Assembly: GCA_050180015.1 (NCBI GenBank)
Contig: JBFXEO010000012.1
Coordinates: forward strand, 1-27,962
Origin: JBFXEO01 sp050180015
GTDB taxonomy: Bacteria > Bacteroidota > Bacteroidia > Bacteroidales > Tenuifilaceae
Length of the DNA stretch: 27,962 nucleotides
Direction: 5' to 3'
This document shows positions 17,948 to 25,054 of this stretch, piece after piece. Below the pieces are notes generated by a model, which saw only the letters and a list, made by a program, of their open reading frames with translations, was not told where the DNA came from and ran no database searches. The translations under genes were made by a program, and so were the position numbers. Within the stretch, counting starts at the first letter, position 1, and each line of letters begins with the position of its first letter.

Positions 17948-18013
17948 TTATGGTTACCGATTATCGCTTCCAATGCTTAGTTCCGGGCAGTTCACGAAAT
18001 CAATAACGCCTAC

Positions 18014-18099
18014 TGGTGGGGAGAGCAGGATTCGAACCTACGAAGGCATAAGCCAGCAGATTTACAGTCTGCCCCTGTTGGCCACTTAGGTATCTCCCC
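18014..18099 (-). tRNA. tRNA-Tyr (anticodon GTA)
   Basis: A long-variable-arm tRNA: acceptor GGGGAGA/TCTCCCC, anticodon stem GCAGA/TCTGC around CTGTAAA (anticodon GTA), variable arm TGGCTTATGCCTTCG, T-arm TAGGTTCGAATCCTG, discriminator A. CCA is encoded at 18014-18016, unlike in the four other tRNA genes here. Confidence 0.97.
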
Positions 18100-18116
18100 A
18101 GCTTTTCAATACTTAG

Positions 18117-18190
18117 AGCCGATGGAGGGATTCGAACCCCCGACCAGCTGATTACAAATCAGCTGCTCTGGCCAACTGAGCTACATCGGC
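18117..18190 (-). tRNA. tRNA-Thr (anticodon TGT)
   Basis: A 74-nt cloverleaf: acceptor GCCGATG/CATCGGC, anticodon stem GCTGA/TCAGC around TTTGTAA (anticodon TGT), T-arm CGGGGGTTCGAATCCCTCC, discriminator T. CCA is not encoded. It is the first gene after the promoter and shares its acceptor stem with the downstream tRNA-Thr(GGT). Confidence 0.97.
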
Positions 18191-18246
18191 GTTACACTAC
18201 GATTAAACAGGGATTCAATGTACGTTTACCCTCTAAAATCGGATTG

Positions 18247-18277
18247 CAAATGTATAACATTTTTAAATACAAGCAAA
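18247..18277 (-). promoter_or_regulatory. Promoter for the tRNA-tuf operon
   Basis: TTTG (18274-18277), a 19-base spacer and TACATTTG (18247-18254) match the Bacteroidota sigma-factor consensus TTTG-N19-21-TAnnTTTG at every defined base. The predicted start is near 18240, about 50 bases before the first tRNA. The upstream flank is A/T-rich. Confidence 0.8.
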
Positions 18278-18415
18278 ATATATTGATTTTTTTTATGCTA
18301 CACATGGCACGTTTTTACAGGATAGTTGATAATGAAATGGTTAATGTTTTTTGATTGCCGGTGTCTGTATTTTGATGATGTACCCGAGAATACCGTATGA
18401 TTATTTGTTGACATA

Positions 18416-18437
18416 AATTAAGCCCCTTCCGGGGCCT
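18416..18437 (-). terminator. Terminator after hpf
   Basis: The minus strand has a GGCCCC-GGAA-GGGGCT hairpin (7 bp at 18420-18437, one G-U pair) starting 17 bases past the hpf stop, followed by TAATTT. The T-run is short, so termination may be incomplete. Confidence 0.6.
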
Positions 18438-18454
18438 AACCTGTAAATCCATGG

Positions 18455-18754
18455 TTAATTTCCACGCAGCTTCTCTTTATGTTTTTTAATTTGTATTTTT
18501 AAAGCATCAACACAATCAACAATGGCCTCCTCGAATGATTTGGATTGGCTTTGCGCAAATAAATCGGATCCGGGAACTTTGATACGAATTTCAGCCACTT
18601 TATTCTCTAAGGCCTGGCTATTTTGCAACCGCAAAAAAACCTCAACATCTACGATGTTGTCAAAGTAGCGCTCAAGTTTGTCAACTTTTTTCTCAATAAA
18701 ATCGGTTAACTTCTTGTCCGCATCGAATTTAATTGATTGGATCTTGATGTTCAT
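18455..18754 (-). CDS. hpf: Ribosome hibernation-promoting factor, short form (HPF/YfiA family)
   Basis: A 99-residue protein of the sigma-54 modulation/S30EA family with the beta-alpha-beta-beta-beta-alpha pattern: an opening strand MNIKIQSIKF, the helix TDFIEKKVDKLERYF, and the final basic helix IVDCVDALKIQIKKHKEKLR. It lacks the C-terminal dimerisation domain of long HPF. Family role: it occupies the mRNA/tRNA channel of the small subunit to silence ribosomes in slow growth. It begins 20 bases after xerC and is probably co-transcribed with it. Unusually for this phylum, it has a strong Shine-Dalgarno (AAAGGAGGA) at ideal spacing, the only one seen in the window. Confidence 0.92.
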   Translation of the reverse strand: MNIKIQSIKFDADKKLTDFIEKKVDKLERYFDNIVDVEVFLRLQNSQALENKVAEIRIKVPGSDLFAQSQSKSFEEAIVDCVDALKIQIKKHKEKLRGN

Positions 18755-18761
18755 AATAAAT

Positions 18762-18770
18762 CCTCCTTTT
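18762..18770 (-). promoter_or_regulatory. Strong Shine-Dalgarno of hpf
   Basis: On the minus strand AAAAGGAGG (with a further A) is complementary to the 16S rRNA 3' end. Its GGAGG lies 7 bases before the hpf ATG. It occupies the short gap after the xerC stop. Every other start inspected here has an A/T-rich leader without such a motif. Confidence 0.85.
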
Positions 18771-18774
18771 GATT

Positions 18775-19656
18775 TTAAGCTCGTGGATGAGCTTGGTTAT
18801 AGTTTCGTTTTAGCTTTTCAAAAGTGTTGTGGGTATAAACTTGGGTGGCAGATAGATTTGCATGCCCGAGAAGTTCCTTTATGGCGTTTATATCTGCGCC
18901 ATTGTTTAGCAGGTGGGTAGCAAATGTATGCCTCAGCACGTGAGGGCTCCGTTTATGCAACGGGGTAATTACCGATAAATAGTGTTTAACTACCCTGTAA
19001 ACCAACTTTGGGTAAACGGGATCGCCCTTAACCGTCAGAAAGAATGATTGGCTAGAGTGGTTGTCAAGCGTTTTTCGGCTTTCAATATACTTTTCGATTA
19101 TCGGCGTTAAATCAGGGTGAATGGGTATAAGCCGCTCCTTGCTTCCTTTCCCGGTAACTCTTATTGATTCGGAATTCAAGTTGATTGAGTTTACGGTTAA
19201 CCCAACCAGCTCCGATAACCGCATTCCGGTGAGATAAAACAAATAGATTATAAGCAGGTTGCGCTGCCCCTCAAAAGATTCATCGAAAAGTATCCCGGGG
19301 TCAAGTTTTGCCATATCCGAATCGGGGACAAACTCCGGGAGTCGTTTCCCCATTCTGGGGGGAACAACCCTGCTTAACGGATTAGAAGTGACAACACCCT
19401 CGCGGAGTAGAAATTTATAGAATGAACGTAATGAGGATAGTTTACGGTTTGCACTTCTGGGGCTAAGGCCTTGGGATATCAACGATGACATCCATGCCCG
19501 GATGTGACGATGGGTAACTGATGAATACTGGGAATGATTATCCGAGTCTATACCGCAGAATAACGCAAACTGCCTTATATCATCGCCATACGAACGTATA
19601 GTGTAGGCAGAGTACCGCCGTTCAATTTCAAGGTATTTTAGGAAGGAATCCAGCAT
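18775..19656 (-). CDS. xerC: Tyrosine recombinase XerC/XerD type
   Basis: A 293-residue site-specific recombinase. The N-terminal SAM-like core-binding domain (about 1-90, opening MLDSFLKYLEIERRYS) precedes the catalytic domain. All six active residues are present (numbered from the ATG at 19656): Arg146 in TGMRLSEL, Lys170 in GKGSKERL, His239 and Arg242 in HVLRHTFA, His265 in LLGHANL and nucleophile Tyr274 in QVYTH. Size and even conservation fit the housekeeping Xer proteins that resolve chromosome dimers at dif, not a mobile-element integrase. I use the ATG at 19656; a TTG five codons upstream is rejected. XerC versus XerD cannot be settled without comparison to the second copy. The setting between rpsU and hpf favours a core gene. 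Confidence 0.88.
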   Translation of the reverse strand: MLDSFLKYLEIERRYSAYTIRSYGDDIRQFALFCGIDSDNHSQYSSVTHRHIRAWMSSLISQGLSPRSANRKLSSLRSFYKFLLREGVVTSNPLSRVVPPRMGKRLPEFVPDSDMAKLDPGILFDESFEGQRNLLIIYLFYLTGMRLSELVGLTVNSINLNSESIRVTGKGSKERLIPIHPDLTPIIEKYIESRKTLDNHSSQSFFLTVKGDPVYPKLVYRVVKHYLSVITPLHKRSPHVLRHTFATHLLNNGADINAIKELLGHANLSATQVYTHNTFEKLKRNYNQAHPRA

Positions 19657-19667
19657 ATTCTTTGAAT

Positions 19668-19698
19668 GCAATATAGATGATTCGTCAAAAAAAACAAA
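19668..19698 (-). promoter_or_regulatory. Possible promoter for xerC-hpf overlapping the rpsU terminator
   Basis: TTTG (19695-19698), a 19-base spacer and TATATTGC (19668-19675) approach the TTTG-N19-TAnnTTTG consensus; the last two bases of the -7 box differ. The -33 box lies in the T-run of the rpsU terminator. A start near 19661 would leave only about 5 bases before the ATG. Confidence 0.35.
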
Positions 19699-19722
19699 AA
19701 AAATCAGGCAAAAAAGCCTGAT
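19686..19722 (-). terminator. Terminator after rpsU
   Basis: The stem ATCAGGC/GCCTGAT (19716-19722 with 19703-19709) has a 6-base T loop and is followed by eight T, then G, then eight more T on the minus strand. It starts 24 bases past the rpsU stop. Confidence 0.88.
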
Positions 19723-19746
19723 AATGCACTCAAAGTTTGTTAAATT

Positions 19747-19938
19747 TTACTCCTCGGCCTGCTGCAGGTTTTGGATGTAAATCGCTTTTTTTATTTCCTC
19801 CCTACGCTCAACAGAAGGTTTCGTAAAGGCCTGACGTGCGCGTAACTCTTTCATTATGCCAGTTTTCTCAAATTTTCTTTTGAATTTTTTGAGAGCCCTT
19901 TCAATATTTTCACCTTCTTTAATTGGTACTATAATCAT
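19747..19938 (-). CDS. rpsU: Small ribosomal subunit protein bS21
   Basis: A 63-residue, Lys/Arg-rich bS21 protein with the family core IERALKKFKRKFEKTGIMKE (residues 12-31) and a conserved basic stretch ELRARQAFTKPSVERREEIK. In Bacteroidota, bS21 together with bS18 and bS6 holds the 16S 3' tail and hides the anti-Shine-Dalgarno. The gene has a clear promoter at 19961-19991, a short leader of about 16 bases without a Shine-Dalgarno, and its own terminator. It is therefore probably a single-gene unit, with some read-through into xerC-hpf possible. Confidence 0.97.
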   Translation of the reverse strand: MIIVPIKEGENIERALKKFKRKFEKTGIMKELRARQAFTKPSVERREEIKKAIYIQNLQQAEE

Positions 19939-19960
19939 GTTTGTAAATTTTTATGAGTTG

Positions 19961-19991
19961 CAAAATTATACTTTTAAACAATTTCTTCAAA
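19961..19991 (-). promoter_or_regulatory. Promoter of rpsU
   Basis: TTTG (19988-19991), a 19-base spacer and TAATTTTG (19961-19968) fully match the Bacteroidota promoter consensus. The start is expected near 19954, giving a leader of about 16 bases. Confidence 0.8.
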
Positions 19992-20056
19992 ATGTTTTCA
20001 TGTTTTTTTAGCCATGCAAACCTATAATCGTTATAAAGCTTGCTGTTGCCCAAATT

Positions 20057-20974
20057 TTACTTAACCGTAAGGTATGGCTTTATTTTCTCATACTTATCAG
20101 CCGGAAGGATTTTATTGTGCAGCAACTCGTCGGTACTGGCAATGGTACCTCGTTTACTCCGGTAATAAATAATGGCTTTTACCTGGTAGCTGGTAAGGTA
20201 CGGGTGATTTTTTAACTCCTCGTAACTTACCAAATTAAGATTTACCCGTTTTATAGCAGCGCTGTCAACCCAAACGTAGGGTTTTATTGCTTCCAGCAAA
20301 TCGGGCTTTAACCCGTAAACCTCTGACAGCTGATCCGTACTGTAAAATCCACCAAGCAAATCGCGGTAAACAATAATACGCCGGGCAAATGTGCGACCAA
20401 TTCCCCTGAGCTTGGTGAGCAGAAAAGTATCGGCGACATTCAGCTCTATGTACAATTTTTCAGCTATTTTGGCGGTTGTACTATCCGATAATGAAACTAC
20501 CGCAGAAATTTGGACCCACGGTCTTAACCGGTTAAAAGTTACAGAGTCAATGCCATAAATTTTAGATAAATCGGCAGCAGAGTAAAAACGGCCACCTTTG
20601 CTGCGGTAATTTACCACTACCTGGGCCTGCCTTGGCGATAACCCCAAATCAACCAGACTGTCGATACTTACAGTGTTGGGATCAAAGAAAAAGGGTTTGG
20701 CCTCATTACCGGTAGGAAGTTCTTCGCTAATGGCAAAATGCTTATCAACGTAGCCCTTTTCTGGCTCTACATACTGCAAGGAATTGAAAAAACTATCGAC
20801 TCTCTCATAGGTCTCGCCATTGGAGACCGATCCAGTGAAAATGACTTCCCGAAACAGGGTTGGAGCAACAATCAAAACTAAAAGAATTACAGAAAGAATA
20901 ATGGTTCCGTTACGCTCGCCCTTTGAATATGAAAGGAAGTGCTTTAACCCACCTTTAAATAATTGAGGTTGCAT
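20057..20974 (-). CDS. Membrane-anchored protein with three helix-hairpin-helix (ComEA-like) units
   Basis: A 305-residue protein. A basic N-terminal tail (1-23) leads into one transmembrane helix (about 24-41), which by the positive-inside rule puts the rest in the periplasm. Three tandem helix-hairpin-helix units follow: about 97-156 (FDPNTVSIDSLVDLGLS, VVNYRSKGGRFYSAADLSKI), 176-236 (ELNVADTFLLTKLRGIG, IVYRDLLGGFYSTDQLSEVY) and 244-301 (NLNLVSYEELKNHPYLTS, IYYRSKRGTIASTDELL). Such units bind DNA without sequence preference, as in the competence protein ComEA, which usually has one or two. A role in DNA uptake or DNA tethering at the membrane is inferred, not shown. No other competence genes are in the window. 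The next gene, rpsU, has its own promoter. Confidence 0.85.
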   Translation of the reverse strand: MQPQLFKGGLKHFLSYSKGERNGTIILSVILLVLIVAPTLFREVIFTGSVSNGETYERVDSFFNSLQYVEPEKGYVDKHFAISEELPTGNEAKPFFFDPNTVSIDSLVDLGLSPRQAQVVVNYRSKGGRFYSAADLSKIYGIDSVTFNRLRPWVQISAVVSLSDSTTAKIAEKLYIELNVADTFLLTKLRGIGRTFARRIIVYRDLLGGFYSTDQLSEVYGLKPDLLEAIKPYVWVDSAAIKRVNLNLVSYEELKNHPYLTSYQVKAIIYYRSKRGTIASTDELLHNKILPADKYEKIKPYLTVK

Positions 20975-21296
20975 TTAATTTTCATTTACAATTTTTGATG
21001 AAGTATATTCATAGATATAAGTTTTACAGAACCGCTGTCCCTGGCCAAGTTAGCTCGGACAAAGGGAGGCAAGGTAACTGAAATATTTTGGGTTGAATTG
21101 GCTATGAGCTGGACACTTTAACCTACAATCAAAATCACCAAATCCAACGGTCAAGCCCGAAACGGTTTAGTCGATAAGGGTTCAGAGCCTGAGTTTTTAG
21201 AAATTATTAGGTATAGCCAAGCGTCATTGAAAAAGGAAACACACACAAGGTAGGCAGGCTTAGCAACTGCTTAACGTGTGGGCTATATGCAATTTG
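20975..21296. other. 322-base non-coding stretch between fbaB and the HhH gene
   Basis: No gene, tRNA, clear terminator or consensus promoter was found. The longest plus-strand ATG frame seen here (20998-21081) is only 27 codons. One plus-strand frame without a start is open on both sides of a single TAA near 21118, which may be chance or the remains of a gene. The sequence next to the fbaB stop (about 21238-21300) has a different feel from its flanks and could be a degenerate dispersed repeat, but no copy occurs in this window. Confidence 0.4.
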
Positions 21297-22355
21297 TTAT
21301 GCTATATCAATTTTAGGTTCAAGGTAAACATCCTGAATGGCATTCAGAAGCTTAATTCCATCGTCCATGGGCTTTTGGAATGCCTTGCGTCCACTTATCA
21401 GTCCCATTCCGCCAGCGCGCTTATTCACTACCGCTGTAAATACCGCCTCGGATAAATCACTTGATCCGCTGGATGCGCCACCAGAGTTAATGAGCCCTGC
21501 CCTGCCGTTGTAGCAATTTATTACCTGGTAGCGGGTTAAATCGATGGGGTGATCGCTGGAAAGCTGTGAGTAAACCTTATCGTGGGTTTTTCCAAAGCTA
21601 ATAGCCCGAAACCCTCCATTCGACTCTGGTAGCTTCTGCTTTATAATATCGGCCTGCAATGTAACACCCAGATGGTTTGCCTGCCCGGTTAAATCGGCAG
21701 CAACATGGTAGTCAACGCCATCCTTTTTAAAGGCATTATTACGCAGGTAACACCAAAGAACTGTGGCCATCCCCAATTCATGTGCACGTTCAAAAGCCTG
21801 AGCAACCTCAACAATTTGCCGTGTGCTTTCCTCGGAACCAAAGTATATTGTAGCCCCAACAGCAACGGCACCAAGATTCCAGGCCTCCTCAACCGATCCA
21901 AACATTACCTGATCATATTTATTTGGGTAGGTTAATAGTTCATTATGGTTTACTTTTACGATGAACGGAATACGATGTGCGTACTTGCGCGAAACCGAGG
22001 CCAGTACGCCAAAGGTTGATGCAACTGCATTGGTTCCGCCCTCAATTGCGAGTTCAACAATTTTAGCGGGATCAAAGTAAACCGGATTCGGGGCAAACGA
22101 TGCTCCTGCACTATGCTCAATTCCCTGATCGACAGGAAGAATTGATAAATAGCCGCTATTGGCCAAACGGCCATGGCTATACATCGACTGAAGGCTCCGC
22201 AAAACCCGGGGGGCACGGTTGGTATGGTAAAAAACCCTTTCTATAAAATCGGGACCCGGAAGATGAAGATTTTCCTTACTAACAGTTGTACACTTGTGGT
22301 TTAGCAAGAAGTTAGACTTATCGCCCAGCAATTCAACTATTTTATCAATGTTCAT
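21297..22355 (-). CDS. fbaB: Class I fructose-bisphosphate aldolase (FbaB/DhnA type)
   Basis: A 352-residue enzyme very similar in length and sequence to E. coli FbaB, for example SILPVDQGIEHSAGASF (71-87), GAVAVGATIYFGSEES (162-177) and KRAGGMGLISGRKAF (312-326). The Schiff-base lysine is expected at Lys239 in ADIIKQK. Reaction: reversible cleavage of fructose 1,6-bisphosphate to dihydroxyacetone phosphate and glyceraldehyde 3-phosphate in glycolysis/gluconeogenesis, without a metal ion. It lies 58 bases after tamL and has its own promoter in that gap, so co-transcription with tamL is not required. No terminator was recognised after its stop. Confidence 0.96.
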   Translation of the reverse strand: MNIDKIVELLGDKSNFLLNHKCTTVSKENLHLPGPDFIERVFYHTNRAPRVLRSLQSMYSHGRLANSGYLSILPVDQGIEHSAGASFAPNPVYFDPAKIVELAIEGGTNAVASTFGVLASVSRKYAHRIPFIVKVNHNELLTYPNKYDQVMFGSVEEAWNLGAVAVGATIYFGSEESTRQIVEVAQAFERAHELGMATVLWCYLRNNAFKKDGVDYHVAADLTGQANHLGVTLQADIIKQKLPESNGGFRAISFGKTHDKVYSQLSSDHPIDLTRYQVINCYNGRAGLINSGGASSGSSDLSEAVFTAVVNKRAGGMGLISGRKAFQKPMDDGIKLLNAIQDVYLEPKIDIA

Positions 22356-22377
22356 AGTAATAGGTTTTATGTTTACA

Positions 22378-22409
22378 CAAACCTACAACAAATATTGATC
22401 GATGTCAAT
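22378..22409 (-). promoter_or_regulatory. Promoter of fbaB
   Basis: TAGGTTTG (22378-22385) fits the TAnnTTTG box exactly. A 20-base spacer precedes ATTG (22406-22409), one base off TTTG. The start is expected near 22371, about 16 bases before the ATG. Confidence 0.65.
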
Positions 22410-22413
22410 AAAA

Positions 22414-24795
22414 TTAGAACGGATAACCTATACCAAAGTTAAAGTTTATATCGCTCCACTTGAATTTATGCTGAAAAGTCCATGGCTTAAACTTTTCGTT
22501 GGGGTTGATGGACGGATCGAATATTTTATACCCAAAGTCCGTTCGGAAAGTGAAAAAACCCAGGTTTACCCTAAGGCCAACACCGCCACCCAATGCTATC
22601 TGCTCATAAAATTTGCCGAATTTAAATATTGTACCCGGGCGGGTATCGAGCCCTGGCATCGACCAAATATTACCAGCGTCAAGAAACATGGCACCCTCCA
22701 TCTTCCAGAATAGCTTAAACCTATACTCGGCATTGGCCTCCAGCTTAATATCGGAAGTCCGGTTAGGGTAGGTTTCGCCACCCTGGTAGTAGGATCCAGG
22801 CCCCAGGGCGCGAGCCTGCCAGGCCCGAATACCATTTGCACCACCCGAGAAGTACCGCTTTTCAAACGGTAACGCCTTGGAATTTCCGTAAGGGTACCCA
22901 ACACCAATAAATACTCTGTAGGCAAACGTATTAATTTTGTCAATCACGTGATGGTAGGTAAAGTTTATATCGGAACGTATAAACTGGGAGAAACTGGTGT
23001 TTAGCAAACGATATGTACCATCCGGGGATTTAGGCCTATTGAAAGAAGAGTAAGCAAGCGACAGGATATTCCCCGACGATTCGAGGTTGTAACGGAAATA
23101 GGTATAGCTGCCCAGCTTCTGCAGGTTCTGGTTGTTAAAAATAAGGCTATAACTCGAAACGGTTACAATTTGATTGATATAGCTGTACTTAAGCGTTGTA
23201 TTCTCTATTTGGCTCTCAAACTCATTGCTAATCCGGGGTATGCGGATAGCATTTATTTCGATAGGGTTAAAATTATGCGTGATGTGCCCTGTACCCTTCC
23301 AGCTGTAGCCAAACATCAAGCTAACAATGGTGCGCGTGTAATCAGGGCGGCGCTGGAAGCTGTACGATGCCGTAACCTGAGTCCTAATTCCCTTCCGTGT
23401 AATAAAATTGCGTGAGGCGAATGGGCCCAAATACTTAGGGAGGCTCAACCCTAATGACCCGCCAACTTCAACCGCATTGTTAAACTGTATTTGCTTTTGG
23501 GTTGATTCGATCAGTCCCCTTAGCTTAAAGTCAAACACCTCGGCTCCGCGGAATAAATTTTTATGCTGGTAGATAAAATTTCCCTCGGCTCCCATCGATC
23601 CAGTGGTATTCGTTCCAACAAGTTCTATCTGGTAGCTTTGCAGGGTATTCTGGGATAGCTGGATGTGACAGTCGAGGTAGCCGTAGAGTAAAGAATCGAC
23701 ATTGTCCACCGGTTCTGCAAATAAGTCAAACTTGGGGGGTTCAGCCGCATCGTTATTTTCAGTAAAATTTACATTCACAAATTTATAGAGCTTTAGCAAG
23801 TTGAAGCTGTTCTGCGTTTTTTGAACTACATCGTTGGAGTACAGAATACCCGGACGAATAGAATTTGCCACGGAAAGCACATTTAGGTTGACTCCGGGAT
23901 CCCCGGGAAAGATGAACTCAATATCGTTAAGAGTAACCGTATCGAGCAAAACTTCCATCTTTTTCGATATAAACACAATGGGATCGTAACTGGGGTAAAT
24001 GAATACCCGCTTTATTTTATACCTTTTAAAGTTCGATTGAACCCTGTTTCCCTGATCATCGGCGAGCATTGGGTTGCGGATTTGCAGCACCAAGTCCACG
24101 TTATGCTTTCCAATATTGGTGTCGGCAGTAAATGTTACAAAATTTTTACTGAAACTGTAGTAGCCGCTGTTCCGAAGATACGACTCCAACCGGGTGCGCT
24201 CACTCTGCAGCAAATCCCTATCGAATAATTGGTTCCTGGTAATAAGGCAATTTGCCGAGTCGGCCTTTACCAACCTTTGAATAACGGTATCCTCTATGAA
24301 GTAACTTATGCTCCGAATCCGGTAGGGGGCATCTGGGGTAACGGTATAGTAAACATCAGCCTTTTTGCCATGGTAGCGAATTGTGTCCGAGATGGCGGCC
24401 TTGTAAAAGCCCTTACTCTGGAGGTATAACAACACGTTCTGCGTTCCCTCGTTTACCAGGGTTGTATCCAGTATAACAGGCTCTTCGCCAATTTTTCTCA
24501 GCCACTGGCTCATTCCTTTGGATTTATAGGAACTTGCGAGGTTATAAAGCCTGAGGTGAAACCGGAAGCCCATAATTTTCTTGTTGGGATGCTGCTTAAG
24601 GTAAGAATCCAACTCCGACTGATTTACCTCCCACGAACCAACCTTTACCCTGGATTTATTCAGCAAATACTTATCCTCTGGCACGTTTCGGGTAATGCTG
24701 CACGATGTAAAAAACAGCAAGCCCATCACAAAAAAACGGGAACCCTTAGTACATATAAGCCTACAATTTGCCTTAACCGAAAATTTAATTGTCAT
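22414..24795 (-). CDS. tamL: TamL: BamA/TamA-family outer-membrane lipoprotein
   Basis: A 793-residue protein from ATG 24795; the frame opens at a TTG five codons upstream, which I reject. A lipoprotein signal ends FFTSC (Cys32), followed by SITRNVPEDKYLL, as in the Bacteroidota TamL family. The periplasmic part (about 40-380) has POTRA-like units. The C-terminal half is an Omp85-type barrel with the loop-6 motif GIRAWQARALGPGSY (about 655-669, in place of VRGF/Y) and a terminal Phe (FNFGIGYPF). Family role: with TamB, it helps insert or move proteins or lipids at the outer membrane. The tamB partner, often adjacent, is not here. fbaB follows. The 259-base gap upstream, to the next gene, holds no recognised promoter or other gene. 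Confidence 0.9.
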   Translation of the reverse strand: MTIKFSVKANCRLICTKGSRFFVMGLLFFTSCSITRNVPEDKYLLNKSRVKVGSWEVNQSELDSYLKQHPNKKIMGFRFHLRLYNLASSYKSKGMSQWLRKIGEEPVILDTTLVNEGTQNVLLYLQSKGFYKAAISDTIRYHGKKADVYYTVTPDAPYRIRSISYFIEDTVIQRLVKADSANCLITRNQLFDRDLLQSERTRLESYLRNSGYYSFSKNFVTFTADTNIGKHNVDLVLQIRNPMLADDQGNRVQSNFKRYKIKRVFIYPSYDPIVFISKKMEVLLDTVTLNDIEFIFPGDPGVNLNVLSVANSIRPGILYSNDVVQKTQNSFNLLKLYKFVNVNFTENNDAAEPPKFDLFAEPVDNVDSLLYGYLDCHIQLSQNTLQSYQIELVGTNTTGSMGAEGNFIYQHKNLFRGAEVFDFKLRGLIESTQKQIQFNNAVEVGGSLGLSLPKYLGPFASRNFITRKGIRTQVTASYSFQRRPDYTRTIVSLMFGYSWKGTGHITHNFNPIEINAIRIPRISNEFESQIENTTLKYSYINQIVTVSSYSLIFNNQNLQKLGSYTYFRYNLESSGNILSLAYSSFNRPKSPDGTYRLLNTSFSQFIRSDINFTYHHVIDKINTFAYRVFIGVGYPYGNSKALPFEKRYFSGGANGIRAWQARALGPGSYYQGGETYPNRTSDIKLEANAEYRFKLFWKMEGAMFLDAGNIWSMPGLDTRPGTIFKFGKFYEQIALGGGVGLRVNLGFFTFRTDFGYKIFDPSINPNEKFKPWTFQHKFKWSDINFNFGIGYPF

Positions 24796-25054
24796 GGGGC
24801 TATGTATCAACCTAAAACAGCGGTGAAAGATAGAAAAAGGTTTTTAAACAGCCATTGGAACATGCTACATTTTGGGGGATTGATTTATGAATGACGTATT
24901 TTGAGCTGTCAAAGGAAACATTATTCTCTCAAAAAGCTACTTAAAACGTGAAAGCCCGAGAGGAATATTTGTTTTTACCGATTAGCTCGAAAAAACAAGA
25001 ATCCACCCTCAAACTTTGGGGATCGGCAAAGCAAAACGGGCTGATAATTCACAG

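Noticed and set aside
17798..17980. Plus-strand open frame over the tRNA-Thr and tRNA-Gly genes
   Set aside because: It is the reverse complement of two clear tRNA genes.
18775..19656. Phage or integrative-element integrase
   Set aside because: Size, complete catalytic set and the setting between rpsU and hpf fit a housekeeping Xer recombinase; there are no attachment repeats or cargo genes.
19657..19671. Five-residue extension of xerC from a TTG
   Set aside because: The ATG at 19656 gives the usual XerC N-terminus; the upstream bases overlap a possible promoter box.
21238..21300. Integron attC-like site
   Set aside because: The region has loosely similar words (TTAGCAAC, TTAACGTG), but no proper paired R and L boxes could be folded and no integrase or cassette is present.
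24796..24810. Five-residue extension of tamL from a TTG
   Set aside because: The ATG at 24795 already gives a complete lipoprotein signal.
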